The notes below the pieces were generated by a model, which made no database searches, had not been told where the DNA came from, and saw only the letters and a program-made list of their open reading frames with translations. A DNA stretch of 18,615 nucleotides from Spirochaetota bacterium (GTDB lineage Bacteria > Spirochaetota > JAGLSM01 > JAKPMW01), in NCBI GenBank assembly GCA_029548715.1, contig JAKPMW010000017.1:1-18615 (forward strand), written 5' to 3'. Within the stretch, counting starts at the first letter, position 1. Each line of letters starts with the position of its first letter. The position numbers and the translations under genes were made by a program. Shown here piece after piece: positions 6,395 through 14,348 of the stretch.

Positions 6395-7099
6395 GTCCCG
6401 GGAAACCGTTGCAAAGACACCCGCGGCCGGTTGAAAAGCGACTGCCTCGATCGATATCCTGTGCGCCTCAAGCACTCCTGAAACCTTCAGGGCCTGGCCA
6501 AGTGAAACCTGAAGAACCCGCCCCCTGCCATCCACAGCAAGGCAGGTATCCCTCCCCGTCATGACCAGGCCCCAGACAGGAGCATCATGCGAGCTCGCCG
6601 AGAGGAGGGAAAACCCGGGAAGCGCAAGCAGGAGCAAGCCACCGCCCTTTGTCCCGACAAGAACCCGAGTCTCTTCCGCCAAAGGCCGAACCAGGGCGGT
6701 CCCGTATTCACCTGCCGGAAGCCCGTACCGTGACACAACCTGACCCGCAGCGAAATCGGTCAAAACCAGATAGCCATCGGCGCCACTGGTCAAAAACTGC
6801 AACCCATCCATCCGGACGATATCAATCACACCTGAAGTATGTGCAGGGATCTGTGCCAGCACACGACCAGTCCTGCTGTCAATGCGCAGAATCCGCCCAT
6901 CCAGACATCCGGCAAAAATCTCGTCTCCCGCCAGACAAATCTTCGTTATCGAGGCACCCGCAACAAAGGCCAGCAGCCGGCCCGAGTACTGTTCACTCCG
7001 GTCATGAGTATCGGCCGGCCTCTCCGACCGTATTTCGACACCCGCAGAACAGCCCACGACAACAAGAGCCAGCCAAAGCAGGAAGCAACAACGCAGCAT
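6383..7099 (-). CDS. Beta-propeller (WD40/PQQ-like) lipoprotein, apparently frameshifted near its end
   Basis: 238 codons as read. The signal peptide (MLRCCFLLWLALVVVGC) ends in lipobox VVGC with Cys17, so the protein is probably anchored in the envelope. The rest consists of propeller-like repeats of about 40 residues, for example ITKICLAGDEIFAGCLDGRI (51-70), DIVRMDGLQFLTSGADGYLV, PVWGLVMTGRDTCLAVDGRG and IEAVAFQPAAGVFATVSRD. Each has the strand-turn-strand and GXDG signature of WD40 blades, a scaffold for protein interactions. The frame stops at 6383 inside the last blade, straight after FATVSRD; the neighbouring frame continues sensibly to 6241 (separate entry). The start at 7099 has GGTGG 4-5 nt upstream and a good promoter at 7130-7157. 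The exact function is unknown. It is probably a damaged gene or carries a sequencing error. Confidence 0.75.
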   Translation of the reverse strand: MLRCCFLLWLALVVVGCSAGVEIRSERPADTHDRSEQYSGRLLAFVAGASITKICLAGDEIFAGCLDGRILRIDSRTGRVLAQIPAHTSGVIDIVRMDGLQFLTSGADGYLVLTDFAAGQVVSRYGLPAGEYGTALVRPLAEETRVLVGTKGGGLLLLALPGFSLLSASSHDAPVWGLVMTGRDTCLAVDGRGRVLQVSLGQALKVSGVLEAHRISIEAVAFQPAAGVFATVSRDSQC

Positions 7100-7129
7100 A
7101 TTCCACCATTTTACGATTAATGTTTATTC

Positions 7130-7157
7130 ATAATACATAGTTCGATTGCAAATGCAA
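7130..7157 (-). promoter_or_regulatory. Probable sigma70-type promoter of the beta-propeller lipoprotein gene
   Basis: On the minus strand TTGCAT (7152-7157) and TATTAT (7130-7135) are separated by 16 nt, and the start codon follows 30 nt after the -10 box. The surrounding ~60 nt are strikingly AT-rich for this GC-rich window. Confidence 0.55.
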
Positions 7158-7222
7158 CAAATTTTTTCCGGCATCACTCACCACTGATATACGAATCAGG
7201 CGGACATCCGGGACAGTCCCCA

Positions 7223-7250
7223 CAAAAAAACCGCCCCTTTTGGAGCGGCT
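7223..7250 (-). terminator. Intrinsic terminator of the nfnAB operon
   Basis: On the minus strand AGCCGCTCC-AAAA-GGGGCGGTT forms a nine-position stem with two G-T wobbles and an AAAA loop, followed by a run of seven T. It lies about 22 nt beyond the nfnB stop. Confidence 0.85.
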
Positions 7251-7272
7251 TTGCGGCAGCGCACAGGCTTGT

Positions 7273-8664
7273 TCAGCGCTTTTCGAGGGCCTCGTGGATG
7301 GCGCGGGCAGCGGTCTTGCCGGCACCCATGGCCAGGATCACGGTCGCGGCTCCGGTCACGACATCGCCACCGGCGTAGACCCCATCCTTGGAGGTCTTCA
7401 TCGTCTCCTCGTTGACGATGATCCCGCCCCAGCGCTCGGTCTCAAGCCCCGGTGTGGTCTGGCGGATCAGCGGATTGGGCGACTGTCCGATGGCCACAAC
7501 CACCGTATCCAGCCCGATGACGAAATTGCTCCCCTCTTTGGCAATCGGCCGGCGGCGGCCTGATGCATCCGGCTCGCCCAGCGTCATCTCCATGCACTCC
7601 AGTCCGGTCACCCAGCCGTTTTCGCCGTGCACCTTGACGGGATTGTTGAGGAGCTTGAAGATGATCCCCTCTTCCCTGGCGTGATGCACCTCTTCGGCAC
7701 GGGCCGGGAGTTCGTCCTCACCGCGGCGATAGACGATATAGACCTCTTCGGCCCCGAGACGCTTGGCCGTCCGGGCCGCGTCCATGGCCACATTGCCTCC
7801 CCCGACAACAGCCACCCGCTTTCCGACCCGGACCGGGGTCGGGCTCTTGGGAAATTCGTAGGCCTTCATCAGGTTGGAACGCGTCAAAAATTCGTTGGCC
7901 GAATAGACCCCGTTCAGGTTTTCGCCCTCGATCCGCAGGAAGGACGGCAGGCCGGCCCCGCTCCCCACAAAGACGGCGGCAAAGCCCTCCTCCTCGAAGA
8001 GCTCGTCAATCGTGATCGAGCGCCCGACGATGACGTTGCAGACGATCTCGACACCGAGCTTGCGGATTGAATCAATCTCGCGCTGCACCAGGGCCTTGGG
8101 CAAACGAAACTCGGGAATCCCGTACATCAATACTCCGCCCGGAGCATGCAGGGCTTCAAAGATGGTCACGTCATAGCCAAGCTGGGCCAGCTCGCCCGCG
8201 CAGGTGATCCCTGCGGGACCGCTCCCCACCACGGCCACCTTGATCCCTTTTTTGACGATCTCGGGAGTCTCGGGCTGGTGCCCGGCCATCCATGTGTCGG
8301 CCACAAAGCGCTCGAGACGTCCGATCGCAACGGCCTCGCCCTTCTTGCCGCGCACGCAGACCTCTTCGCACTGCGTCTCCTGGGGGCAAACGCGACCACA
8401 GACGGCCGGGAGCCTGTTCTCCCTGGTGATGATCCGGTAAGCTTCGTCAAAATTGCCGGCCGCGACTTCCTGGATGAACTCGGGAATCGGCACATTGACC
8501 GGACAGCCGGCCACGCAGGGCCGGGTCTTGCACTGGAGGCAGCGGGTTGCTTCCTCGATGGCCTGCTCGGCCGTATATCCCAGGGCCACTTCCTGAAAAT
8601 TCCGGTTGCGGACCTGGGGCTCCTGCTCCGGGATGGGAACCTTTTTTGGACTCATATTCGCCAT
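7273..8664 (-). CDS. nfnB: NADH-dependent reduced ferredoxin:NADP+ oxidoreductase, subunit B (NfnB; GltD-like)
   Basis: A 463-residue flavin and iron-sulfur subunit homologous to the glutamate synthase small subunit. The N-terminal domain carries two cysteine sets for [4Fe-4S] clusters: C42, C45, C50, C54 and C89, C93, C99, C103. An FAD-binding GXGXXG follows at 147-152 (GSGPAG), then an NAD(P)H-binding VVGGGNVAMDAART (286-299), then a second FAD motif near the end (GVYAGGDVVTGAATV). It could be called GltD, but no glutamate synthase large subunit is nearby. The partner directly upstream, 6 nt away, is the NfnA subunit. This pairing is typical of the bifurcating Nfn complex, which couples NADH and reduced ferredoxin oxidation to reduction of NADP+. 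In the family the B subunit holds the bifurcating FAD and the NADPH site. The ribosome site AGGGGG lies inside the end of nfnA, indicating translational coupling. Confidence 0.9.
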   Translation of the reverse strand: MANMSPKKVPIPEQEPQVRNRNFQEVALGYTAEQAIEEATRCLQCKTRPCVAGCPVNVPIPEFIQEVAAGNFDEAYRIITRENRLPAVCGRVCPQETQCEEVCVRGKKGEAVAIGRLERFVADTWMAGHQPETPEIVKKGIKVAVVGSGPAGITCAGELAQLGYDVTIFEALHAPGGVLMYGIPEFRLPKALVQREIDSIRKLGVEIVCNVIVGRSITIDELFEEEGFAAVFVGSGAGLPSFLRIEGENLNGVYSANEFLTRSNLMKAYEFPKSPTPVRVGKRVAVVGGGNVAMDAARTAKRLGAEEVYIVYRRGEDELPARAEEVHHAREEGIIFKLLNNPVKVHGENGWVTGLECMEMTLGEPDASGRRRPIAKEGSNFVIGLDTVVVAIGQSPNPLIRQTTPGLETERWGGIIVNEETMKTSKDGVYAGGDVVTGAATVILAMGAGKTAARAIHEALEKR

Positions 8665-8670
8665 GCTGTC

Positions 8671-9492
8671 TTACCCCCTGCCGATCTTGCAGATGTGGTT
8701 TTCTTCCTCTTTGTACATCCCCTGGCGGCGCATCAACTCGTCAAAATCGACAAGGTATCCGTCAAAATCCGGCCCGTCAACGCAGGCGAACTTTGTTTCT
8801 CCGCCGACCGTCACCCGGCACCCGCCACACATCCCCGTCCCGTCGATCATGATCGGGTTGAGTGATACCATGGTCGGGATCCCCAGCTCCTTTGCGGCCA
8901 GGACGGCAAACTTCATCATGACGAGCGGCCCAATGGCGATGATCTCGTCGTACCTGACCCCGCTGGCCACAAGACTCCTGAGCTTGTCGGTGACAACACC
9001 CTTTTCGCCATAGCTCCCGTCATCCGTCGTGACATAGACGTTTTCAACAACGGGTGCGAATTTTTCTTCGAGAATCACAAACTCCCGACTGCGTCCGCCC
9101 AGGATCACGTCACAGGCCACCCCCATCTCGTGCAGGGCCCTGATCTGGGGATAGAGGGGAGCCGCACCCACACCACCACCGATCCCGAGCACACGCGTGT
9201 GCCTGGCAAGGTGTGTCGGCTGACCAAGCGGCCCGACAAAATCAACAATCGAATCCCCGGGATTGAGCGCCGCGAGCAGGCGGGTCGTGTGCCCCACGAC
9301 CTGATAGATGATCGTCACCGTCCCGTTGGCCCGGTCATACTCGGCAATGGTCAGGGGGATGCGCTCACCCGCCTCGTCGACCCGGAGAATGATAAACTGG
9401 CCTGCTTCACACTTGCGGGCGACGTAAGGGGCATGCACCACCATCTCTTCGACCGCCGAGTTGAGCTGCTTTTTCGCGATAATTTTGTACAT
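8671..9492 (-). CDS. nfnA: NADH-dependent reduced ferredoxin:NADP+ oxidoreductase, subunit A (NfnA; FNR/DHOD-beta-like)
   Basis: A 273-residue subunit of the ferredoxin-NADP reductase superfamily, similar to the electron-transfer subunit of dihydroorotate dehydrogenase B and to sulfide dehydrogenase subunits. FAD is bound through RIPLT (44-48). The nucleotide-binding glycine-rich loop is GIGGGVGAAP (103-112). A C-terminal [2Fe-2S] site shows DGTGMCGGC and FACVDGPDFDG, with C222, C225, C237 and the neighbouring D217; three Cys plus one Asp is the ligand pattern described for NfnA. The absence of a pyrD next door and the presence of nfnB 6 nt downstream argue for Nfn rather than dihydroorotate dehydrogenase. 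The start at 9492 has GAGG about 9 nt upstream. The leader contains an imperfect hairpin (9519-9542). Confidence 0.9.
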   Translation of the reverse strand: MYKIIAKKQLNSAVEEMVVHAPYVARKCEAGQFIILRVDEAGERIPLTIAEYDRANGTVTIIYQVVGHTTRLLAALNPGDSIVDFVGPLGQPTHLARHTRVLGIGGGVGAAPLYPQIRALHEMGVACDVILGGRSREFVILEEKFAPVVENVYVTTDDGSYGEKGVVTDKLRSLVASGVRYDEIIAIGPLVMMKFAVLAAKELGIPTMVSLNPIMIDGTGMCGGCRVTVGGETKFACVDGPDFDGYLVDFDELMRRQGMYKEEENHICKIGRG

Positions 9493-9518
9493 GAGGCGTC
9501 CTCGGTTGAACGGTATCT

Positions 9519-9542
9519 CCCGGACAGAGCAGACTGCCCGGG
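9519..9542. other. Imperfect inverted repeat in the nfnA leader
   Basis: CCCGGACAG and CTGCCCGGG can pair over nine positions with one mismatch around a six-base loop, 27 nt upstream of the nfnA start codon. It may be a leader hairpin or a protein-binding dyad. On the minus strand a TATACT (9566-9571) upstream of it is a possible -10 box, but no -35 is recognisable. Confidence 0.35.
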
Positions 9543-9573
9543 GCCTGTCACGGATTGCGGGTATAAGTATAGT

Positions 9574-9611
9574 AAAAAAAAAGAACGGGGCGTACTGCTC
9601 TGCCCCGTTCT
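9574..9611 (-). terminator. Strong intrinsic terminator of gdhA
   Basis: On the minus strand a perfect 10-bp stem (AGAACGGGGC with GCCCCGTTCT, loop of ten bases) is followed by nine consecutive T. A further bulged hairpin (9620-9652: CTGCC, then GCGAC pairing with GTCGC and GGCAG) precedes it in the gdhA 3' untranslated region. Confidence 0.92.
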
Positions 9612-9692
9612 CTCAGGCGCTGCCGAAGCGACACCCGCCCCCGTCGCGGCAGTGTCTCCAGTGTTCAGAGATGTGGCCCCAGAGCGCCGGCA

Positions 9693-11150
<1,458 letters not shown>

Positions 11151-12128
11151 TCATGAGGAACAGTCTCCGGCCGGGTCCGGTTCGGCCACAAGCGGCACAG
11201 GGCTGCCCGCCCGCTGCCGCTGGAACCAGTCCAGCACGAGCGCCAAGAGGACGATTCCCCCACCGATGAGATTGATCACCGGCGCCACCCCGTGCACGCT
11301 GTAATCAAGGAGCGCACCCGACAGGGGCTCGAGGGTAAAGATCAGGGCGACCCGGGCCGGTGTCACCGTGCGTTGCCCGACCGCCTGGGCCCAAAAGGCC
11401 AGCGCCGAACAGGCGAGTGCGGTAAATACAAGGACAAGCCATGCCTCCCCGGGGATCATGGAAAACCCCGAAACGGCAACAGCATCAACAAAGACCGAGC
11501 CGCTGTCTCCCGGCAGGAGACTGTTCACAGGCAGGTCACCGAAAGCCAGCGCCAGACCCATCGCAGGGACCCCGACCCAGAGACTCTGGTACAACACAAG
11601 GGACTCGACCCGGACCCCGCGGGCGTGGGCCCGGTCGATCCAGAGAATCTGCAGGGCCACGGCGATGGCGCAAAACAGGGTCAGGATATCCCCCGGATTG
11701 AGACGCATACCCTCGTTCCAGCACAACAGGAAAAAACCCGCGAAGGCCAGCACGAGAATCCGGCCAAAGCCGGGTTCAAGCCTGGTGCGCCAGAAGAGCC
11801 AGCCCAGAATGGGTGTAAAGACAAAATTCAGGCCGGTGATGAAGGCGGAATTGGCCGCCGTCGTCCAGTGCAGTCCGAACGTCTGCAGGAGGTTGGCCGC
11901 CAGGATCGCCAGCCCGATGGGGAGAACGGGCAAAAAGTCCCGCAGCACCTGCCTTCGCACCCGCAGAACCCAGGGCAAAACAACCAGTGCCGCCAGAAGA
12001 TAGCGCGCTCCGAGAAAAAAACTGACGGGAAGCCCACTCTGGATGGCGGCCTGAACCATGACGAAGGTGCTCCCCCAGAGGAGGGCCGCGAGGACAAGCA
12101 ACAGGCTGTGAACAGTGCTGAGACGCAT
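11151..12128 (-). CDS. EamA/DMT-family transporter
   Basis: A 325-residue inner-membrane protein with about ten hydrophobic helices arranged as two EamA repeats. The N-terminal hallmark LLWGSTFVMVQAA (17-29) is typical of the first helix of drug/metabolite transporters, and the second repeat contains ALAFWAQAVGQRTVTPARVALIFTLEPLSGAL, whose pattern (alternative proton- or metabolite-coupled pore with a conserved P/E near the end) is the usual end of such proteins. Family members export amino acids or other small metabolites; the substrate here is unknown. The start at 12128 is supported by AGGAG about 10 nt upstream. The frame is open a further 43 codons upstream to 12257, but that sequence lacks membrane character and a ribosome site. 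It is transcribed divergently from aroC. Confidence 0.88.
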   Translation of the reverse strand: MRLSTVHSLLLVLAALLWGSTFVMVQAAIQSGLPVSFFLGARYLLAALVVLPWVLRVRRQVLRDFLPVLPIGLAILAANLLQTFGLHWTTAANSAFITGLNFVFTPILGWLFWRTRLEPGFGRILVLAFAGFFLLCWNEGMRLNPGDILTLFCAIAVALQILWIDRAHARGVRVESLVLYQSLWVGVPAMGLALAFGDLPVNSLLPGDSGSVFVDAVAVSGFSMIPGEAWLVLVFTALACSALAFWAQAVGQRTVTPARVALIFTLEPLSGALLDYSVHGVAPVINLIGGGIVLLALVLDWFQRQRAGSPVPLVAEPDPAGDCSS

Positions 12129-12480
12129 GCTGAAAGACTCCTGCAGGAAGAAACTGCCCTGCCCTGGAATACTAACACCAGCCGAGGGCTCCCGTGGGAG
12201 ACAGATCCCGCGGCATACCCGAAAAACGCGCTGCCTGAATTTGAGGCACATGCACAATCCGGGACTGTTGCAAAGCGCACTCCACCACAGGTCCCGGTTA
12301 GTTCATAATTCTGCTATGGAAATACCCCTTGCGCGGCCTTCACAGGAATACATACCACAAAACTGCGTCAGTGTGGTTCGTATCCCGGATACGCACCACA
12401 TCTTCATGATTTTGTCATGCGGTCCCTTGCAGGCAACCTGCCCCGGGATTGGCGGCAAACAACCTGCAACGGCCACCTGT
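12129..12480. other. Divergent intergenic region between the DMT transporter and aroC
   Basis: No gene is visible. On the left is a bulged hairpin (12259-12297: CCGGGACTGT pairing with ACAGGTCCCGG, one bulged G). To its right are an AT-rich patch (TTCATAATTCTGC, 12301-12313) and the long dyad at 12372-12400. No convincing promoter for the transporter gene was found; a minus-strand TAGTAT shortly before its start is the best weak candidate. Confidence 0.4.
12372..12400. promoter_or_regulatory. 29-nt operator-like inverted repeat upstream of aroC
   Basis: TGTGGTTCGTATCC and GGATACGCACCACA are inverted repeats with 13 of 14 positions matching around a single central C. The near absence of a loop makes a protein-binding site more likely than an RNA hairpin. 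It lies about 80 nt upstream of the proposed aroC -35 box. Confidence 0.55.
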
Positions 12481-12508
12481 TTGATCAACGACAAGGCATC
12501 CGTATACT
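12481..12508 (+). promoter_or_regulatory. Probable sigma70-type promoter of aroC
   Basis: TTGATC (12481-12486) and TATACT (12503-12508) are separated by 16 nt and match the consensus at four and five of six positions. The start codon follows 27 nt after the -10 box, leaving a short leader with the GGGAGG ribosome site. Confidence 0.5.
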
Positions 12509-12535
12509 TCATACACATCCACAAGGGAGGCACGC

Positions 12536-13612
12536 ATGGCCAGCAACACCTTTGGCGAAGTCCTGCGCATGACCACATTTGGCGAATCCCACGGCCCGGC
12601 CATTGGAGTAGTCGTGGACGGGGTTCCGGCCGGACTCGAACTTGATGAAGCACTGATCCAGCGGGATCTTGACCGCAGACGACCAGGGCAGAGCAGCCTG
12701 ACAACGGCCCGGCGGGAAAGCGATACTGTCGAGATCCTCTCCGGTGTCTTTCAGGGCCAGACCACGGGCCACCCGGTTGCCATGCTGATCCGCAACTCGG
12801 ATGCCGTCTCGACCGCCTATGACGACGTCAAGGATCTCTTCCGCCCGGGACACGCCGACCGCACGTGGCTTGACAAGTATGGAATCCGTGACCACCGGGG
12901 TTCGGGACGGGCCTCGGGGCGGGAGACCGCCTGCCGCGTGGCCGCCGGCGCCCTGGCCAGGTCCATCATCGCCCGGGCGGGGATGCGGGTCATGGCAGGA
13001 GCCGTACAGATCGGCGGGGTGCGCGCCTCCACTTTCGACCCCCAGGCGGTCTGGGCCAGCAATGCCCGCTCGGCCGACCCCGCTGCCGCCCCCGCCATGG
13101 AGGCCGCCATCCTCGAGGCTGCCGCACGCAAGGACTCGATCGGGGGGATCGTGGAATGCCACGCCGAAGGCGTCCTTGCCGGACTGGGTGCTCCGATGTA
13201 CCGCAAGCTGGACGCCATGCTGGCCGCAGCCATCTTTGGGCTGGGTGCAGTCAAGGGCCTCGAATTCGGAGCCGGCTTTGCGGCAGCCGGCATGCGCGGC
13301 TCGGAGCATAACGACGGGATGACCCCGGACGGATACCTGACAAATAACGCAGGAGGAGTTGTCGGCGGGGTCTCAACCGGACAAACCATCGTTTTCAGGG
13401 CCGCCATCAAGCCCACACCCTCCATCGCCAGCCCGCAGACCAGCATTGACACGTCCGGGAACCCCGTCACCTGCATCGTCGAAGGCCGCCATGATCCCTG
13501 CATCATTCCCCGGATCGTCCCCGTCATCGAAGCCATGACCGCCTTTGTCCTGGCGGACATGCTCCTGCTGGCACGCGGAGACCGTATCAGCCCGAAAAAA
13601 GAATTTTTATGA
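12536..13612 (+). CDS. aroC: Chorismate synthase
   Basis: 358 residues, the usual length for the bacterial enzyme, which needs reduced FMN and converts 5-enolpyruvylshikimate 3-phosphate to chorismate, the last common step of aromatic amino acid synthesis. Signatures are complete: GESHGPAIGVVVDG (16-29), RRRPGQ (47-52), FRPGHADRTW (102-111), the second family signature DHRGSGRASGRET (119-131), SEHNDGMTPDGYLTNNAGG (256-274) and KPTPSI (292-297). The ribosome site GGGAGG is 5 nt before the ATG, with a promoter-like pair upstream. No other aro gene is adjacent, and the gene is probably transcribed alone or with the pentapeptide gene 84 nt downstream. Confidence 0.96.
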   Translation: MASNTFGEVLRMTTFGESHGPAIGVVVDGVPAGLELDEALIQRDLDRRRPGQSSLTTARRESDTVEILSGVFQGQTTGHPVAMLIRNSDAVSTAYDDVKDLFRPGHADRTWLDKYGIRDHRGSGRASGRETACRVAAGALARSIIARAGMRVMAGAVQIGGVRASTFDPQAVWASNARSADPAAAPAMEAAILEAAARKDSIGGIVECHAEGVLAGLGAPMYRKLDAMLAAAIFGLGAVKGLEFGAGFAAAGMRGSEHNDGMTPDGYLTNNAGGVVGGVSTGQTIVFRAAIKPTPSIASPQTSIDTSGNPVTCIVEGRHDPCIIPRIVPVIEAMTAFVLADMLLLARGDRISPKKEFL

Positions 13613-13696
13613 AGAATTTGTGAAACCCCTGATGCGGACAAGTGTTCATGATAGAGTAAGAACCGGAGGGACATGTGAACGCAAGGGGGCAACACC

Positions 13697-14176
13697 ATGA
13701 AACGATACTGCATGACTGCACTCGTCCTGCTGGCTGTCTGCGGGACGATCTTCGCCTTCAACCGCGAAGACATCATTAAGGTCAAAAACGGCGAAAAAGA
13801 CCTCAAGCGGGCCGTGCTCGACTGGGCCAAGCTGGACGGGATCAGCATTATCGGGGCGGACATGCAGGAAGCGGATCTGCAATACGCTTCGCTCGTCGCC
13901 GCCAATCTGTCCGGCTCGCGCCTGATGCGTGCCGATCTGTCGTACGCCAACTTCTCCAAAGCCAACCTGACGGGAGCTATCCTTACTGAAGCCAGACTGA
14001 GGCAGACGGATTTTCGTGACGCCATCCTGCGCAGCGCTGACCTGCGGGGGGCAAACCTCTCGACAACCATCCTGTCCAATGCAGACCTTGAAAACGCATC
14101 CATCTCACAGCGCTTTGTCACCGTTGTCAGCAACCAGAAGGTGCGGAATTTCCATACCATCCAGTGGAAATTCTGA
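13697..14176 (+). CDS. Exported pentapeptide-repeat protein
   Basis: 159 residues. The N-terminus is a Sec signal peptide (MKRYCMTALVLLAVCGTIFA) with likely cleavage after Ala20; the Cys15 context (LAVC) does not fit a lipobox. Residues about 53-135 are pentapeptide repeats of the A(D/N)LXX type, for example GADMQEADLQYASL, AANLSGSRLMRADL, YANFSKANLTGAIL and RSADLRGANLST. About sixteen repeats should fold into a short right-handed quadrilateral beta-helix. A 20-residue basic/aromatic tail (NQKVRNFHTIQWKF) closes the protein. Cytoplasmic relatives include DNA-mimicking gyrase protectors, but the signal peptide makes an envelope or periplasmic role more likely. The ribosome site AGGGGG lies 7 nt upstream. 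A GC-rich hairpin follows the stop codon. Confidence 0.85.
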   Translation: MKRYCMTALVLLAVCGTIFAFNREDIIKVKNGEKDLKRAVLDWAKLDGISIIGADMQEADLQYASLVAANLSGSRLMRADLSYANFSKANLTGAILTEARLRQTDFRDAILRSADLRGANLSTTILSNADLENASISQRFVTVVSNQKVRNFHTIQWKF

Positions 14177-14183
14177 CAATCCC

Positions 14184-14206
14184 GCCCTGCCCGACACGGA
14201 CAGGGC
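14184..14206 (+). terminator. GC-rich hairpin after the pentapeptide-repeat gene
   Basis: GCCCTGCCCG pairs with CGGACAGGGC (ten positions, one mismatch, three-base loop) beginning 7 nt after the stop codon. No T run follows, so it is an imperfect terminator or an mRNA-stabilising end. Confidence 0.45.
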
Positions 14207-14212
14207 AGATAC

Positions 14213-14242
14213 TTGACAGGCACACGACATCCGGCAGATACT
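14213..14242 (+). promoter_or_regulatory. Candidate promoter of the GGDEF/EAL gene
   Basis: A consensus -35 box TTGACA (14213-14218) is followed after 18 nt by GATACT (14237-14242), which matches four of six -10 positions. Both boxes touch copies of the repeated decamer GGCAGATAYY (14204-14213, 14233-14242, 14268-14277). Confidence 0.4.
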
Positions 14243-14348
14243 CATGGTATCAAACATGCTTATATAAGGCAGATATCCTGCAGGGTCGCCTTCGGGTGCA
14301 ACGACAGCGCCAGCCTGCTGCGGTATCCAGCCGGACCCAGGATGAAAT

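Noticed and set aside
7273..8664. Identification as glutamate synthase small subunit (gltD)
   Set aside because: Similarity is real, but no large subunit is present and the tightly coupled upstream partner is NfnA, so NfnB is the better call.
8671..9492. Identification as dihydroorotate dehydrogenase electron-transfer subunit (pyrK)
   Set aside because: No pyrD or other pyrimidine gene is adjacent, and the pairing with nfnB explains the subunit.
11292..12308. Plus-strand 338-codon frame opposite the DMT transporter
   Set aside because: Antisense shadow of a membrane protein gene: extremely polar, rich in Gln/Pro/Arg/Asp, no motif.
12817..14223. Minus-strand 468-codon frame opposite aroC and the pentapeptide gene
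   Set aside because: Its Ser/Ala/Arg-rich repeats mirror the pentapeptide repeats on the other strand; aroC on the plus strand is certain.
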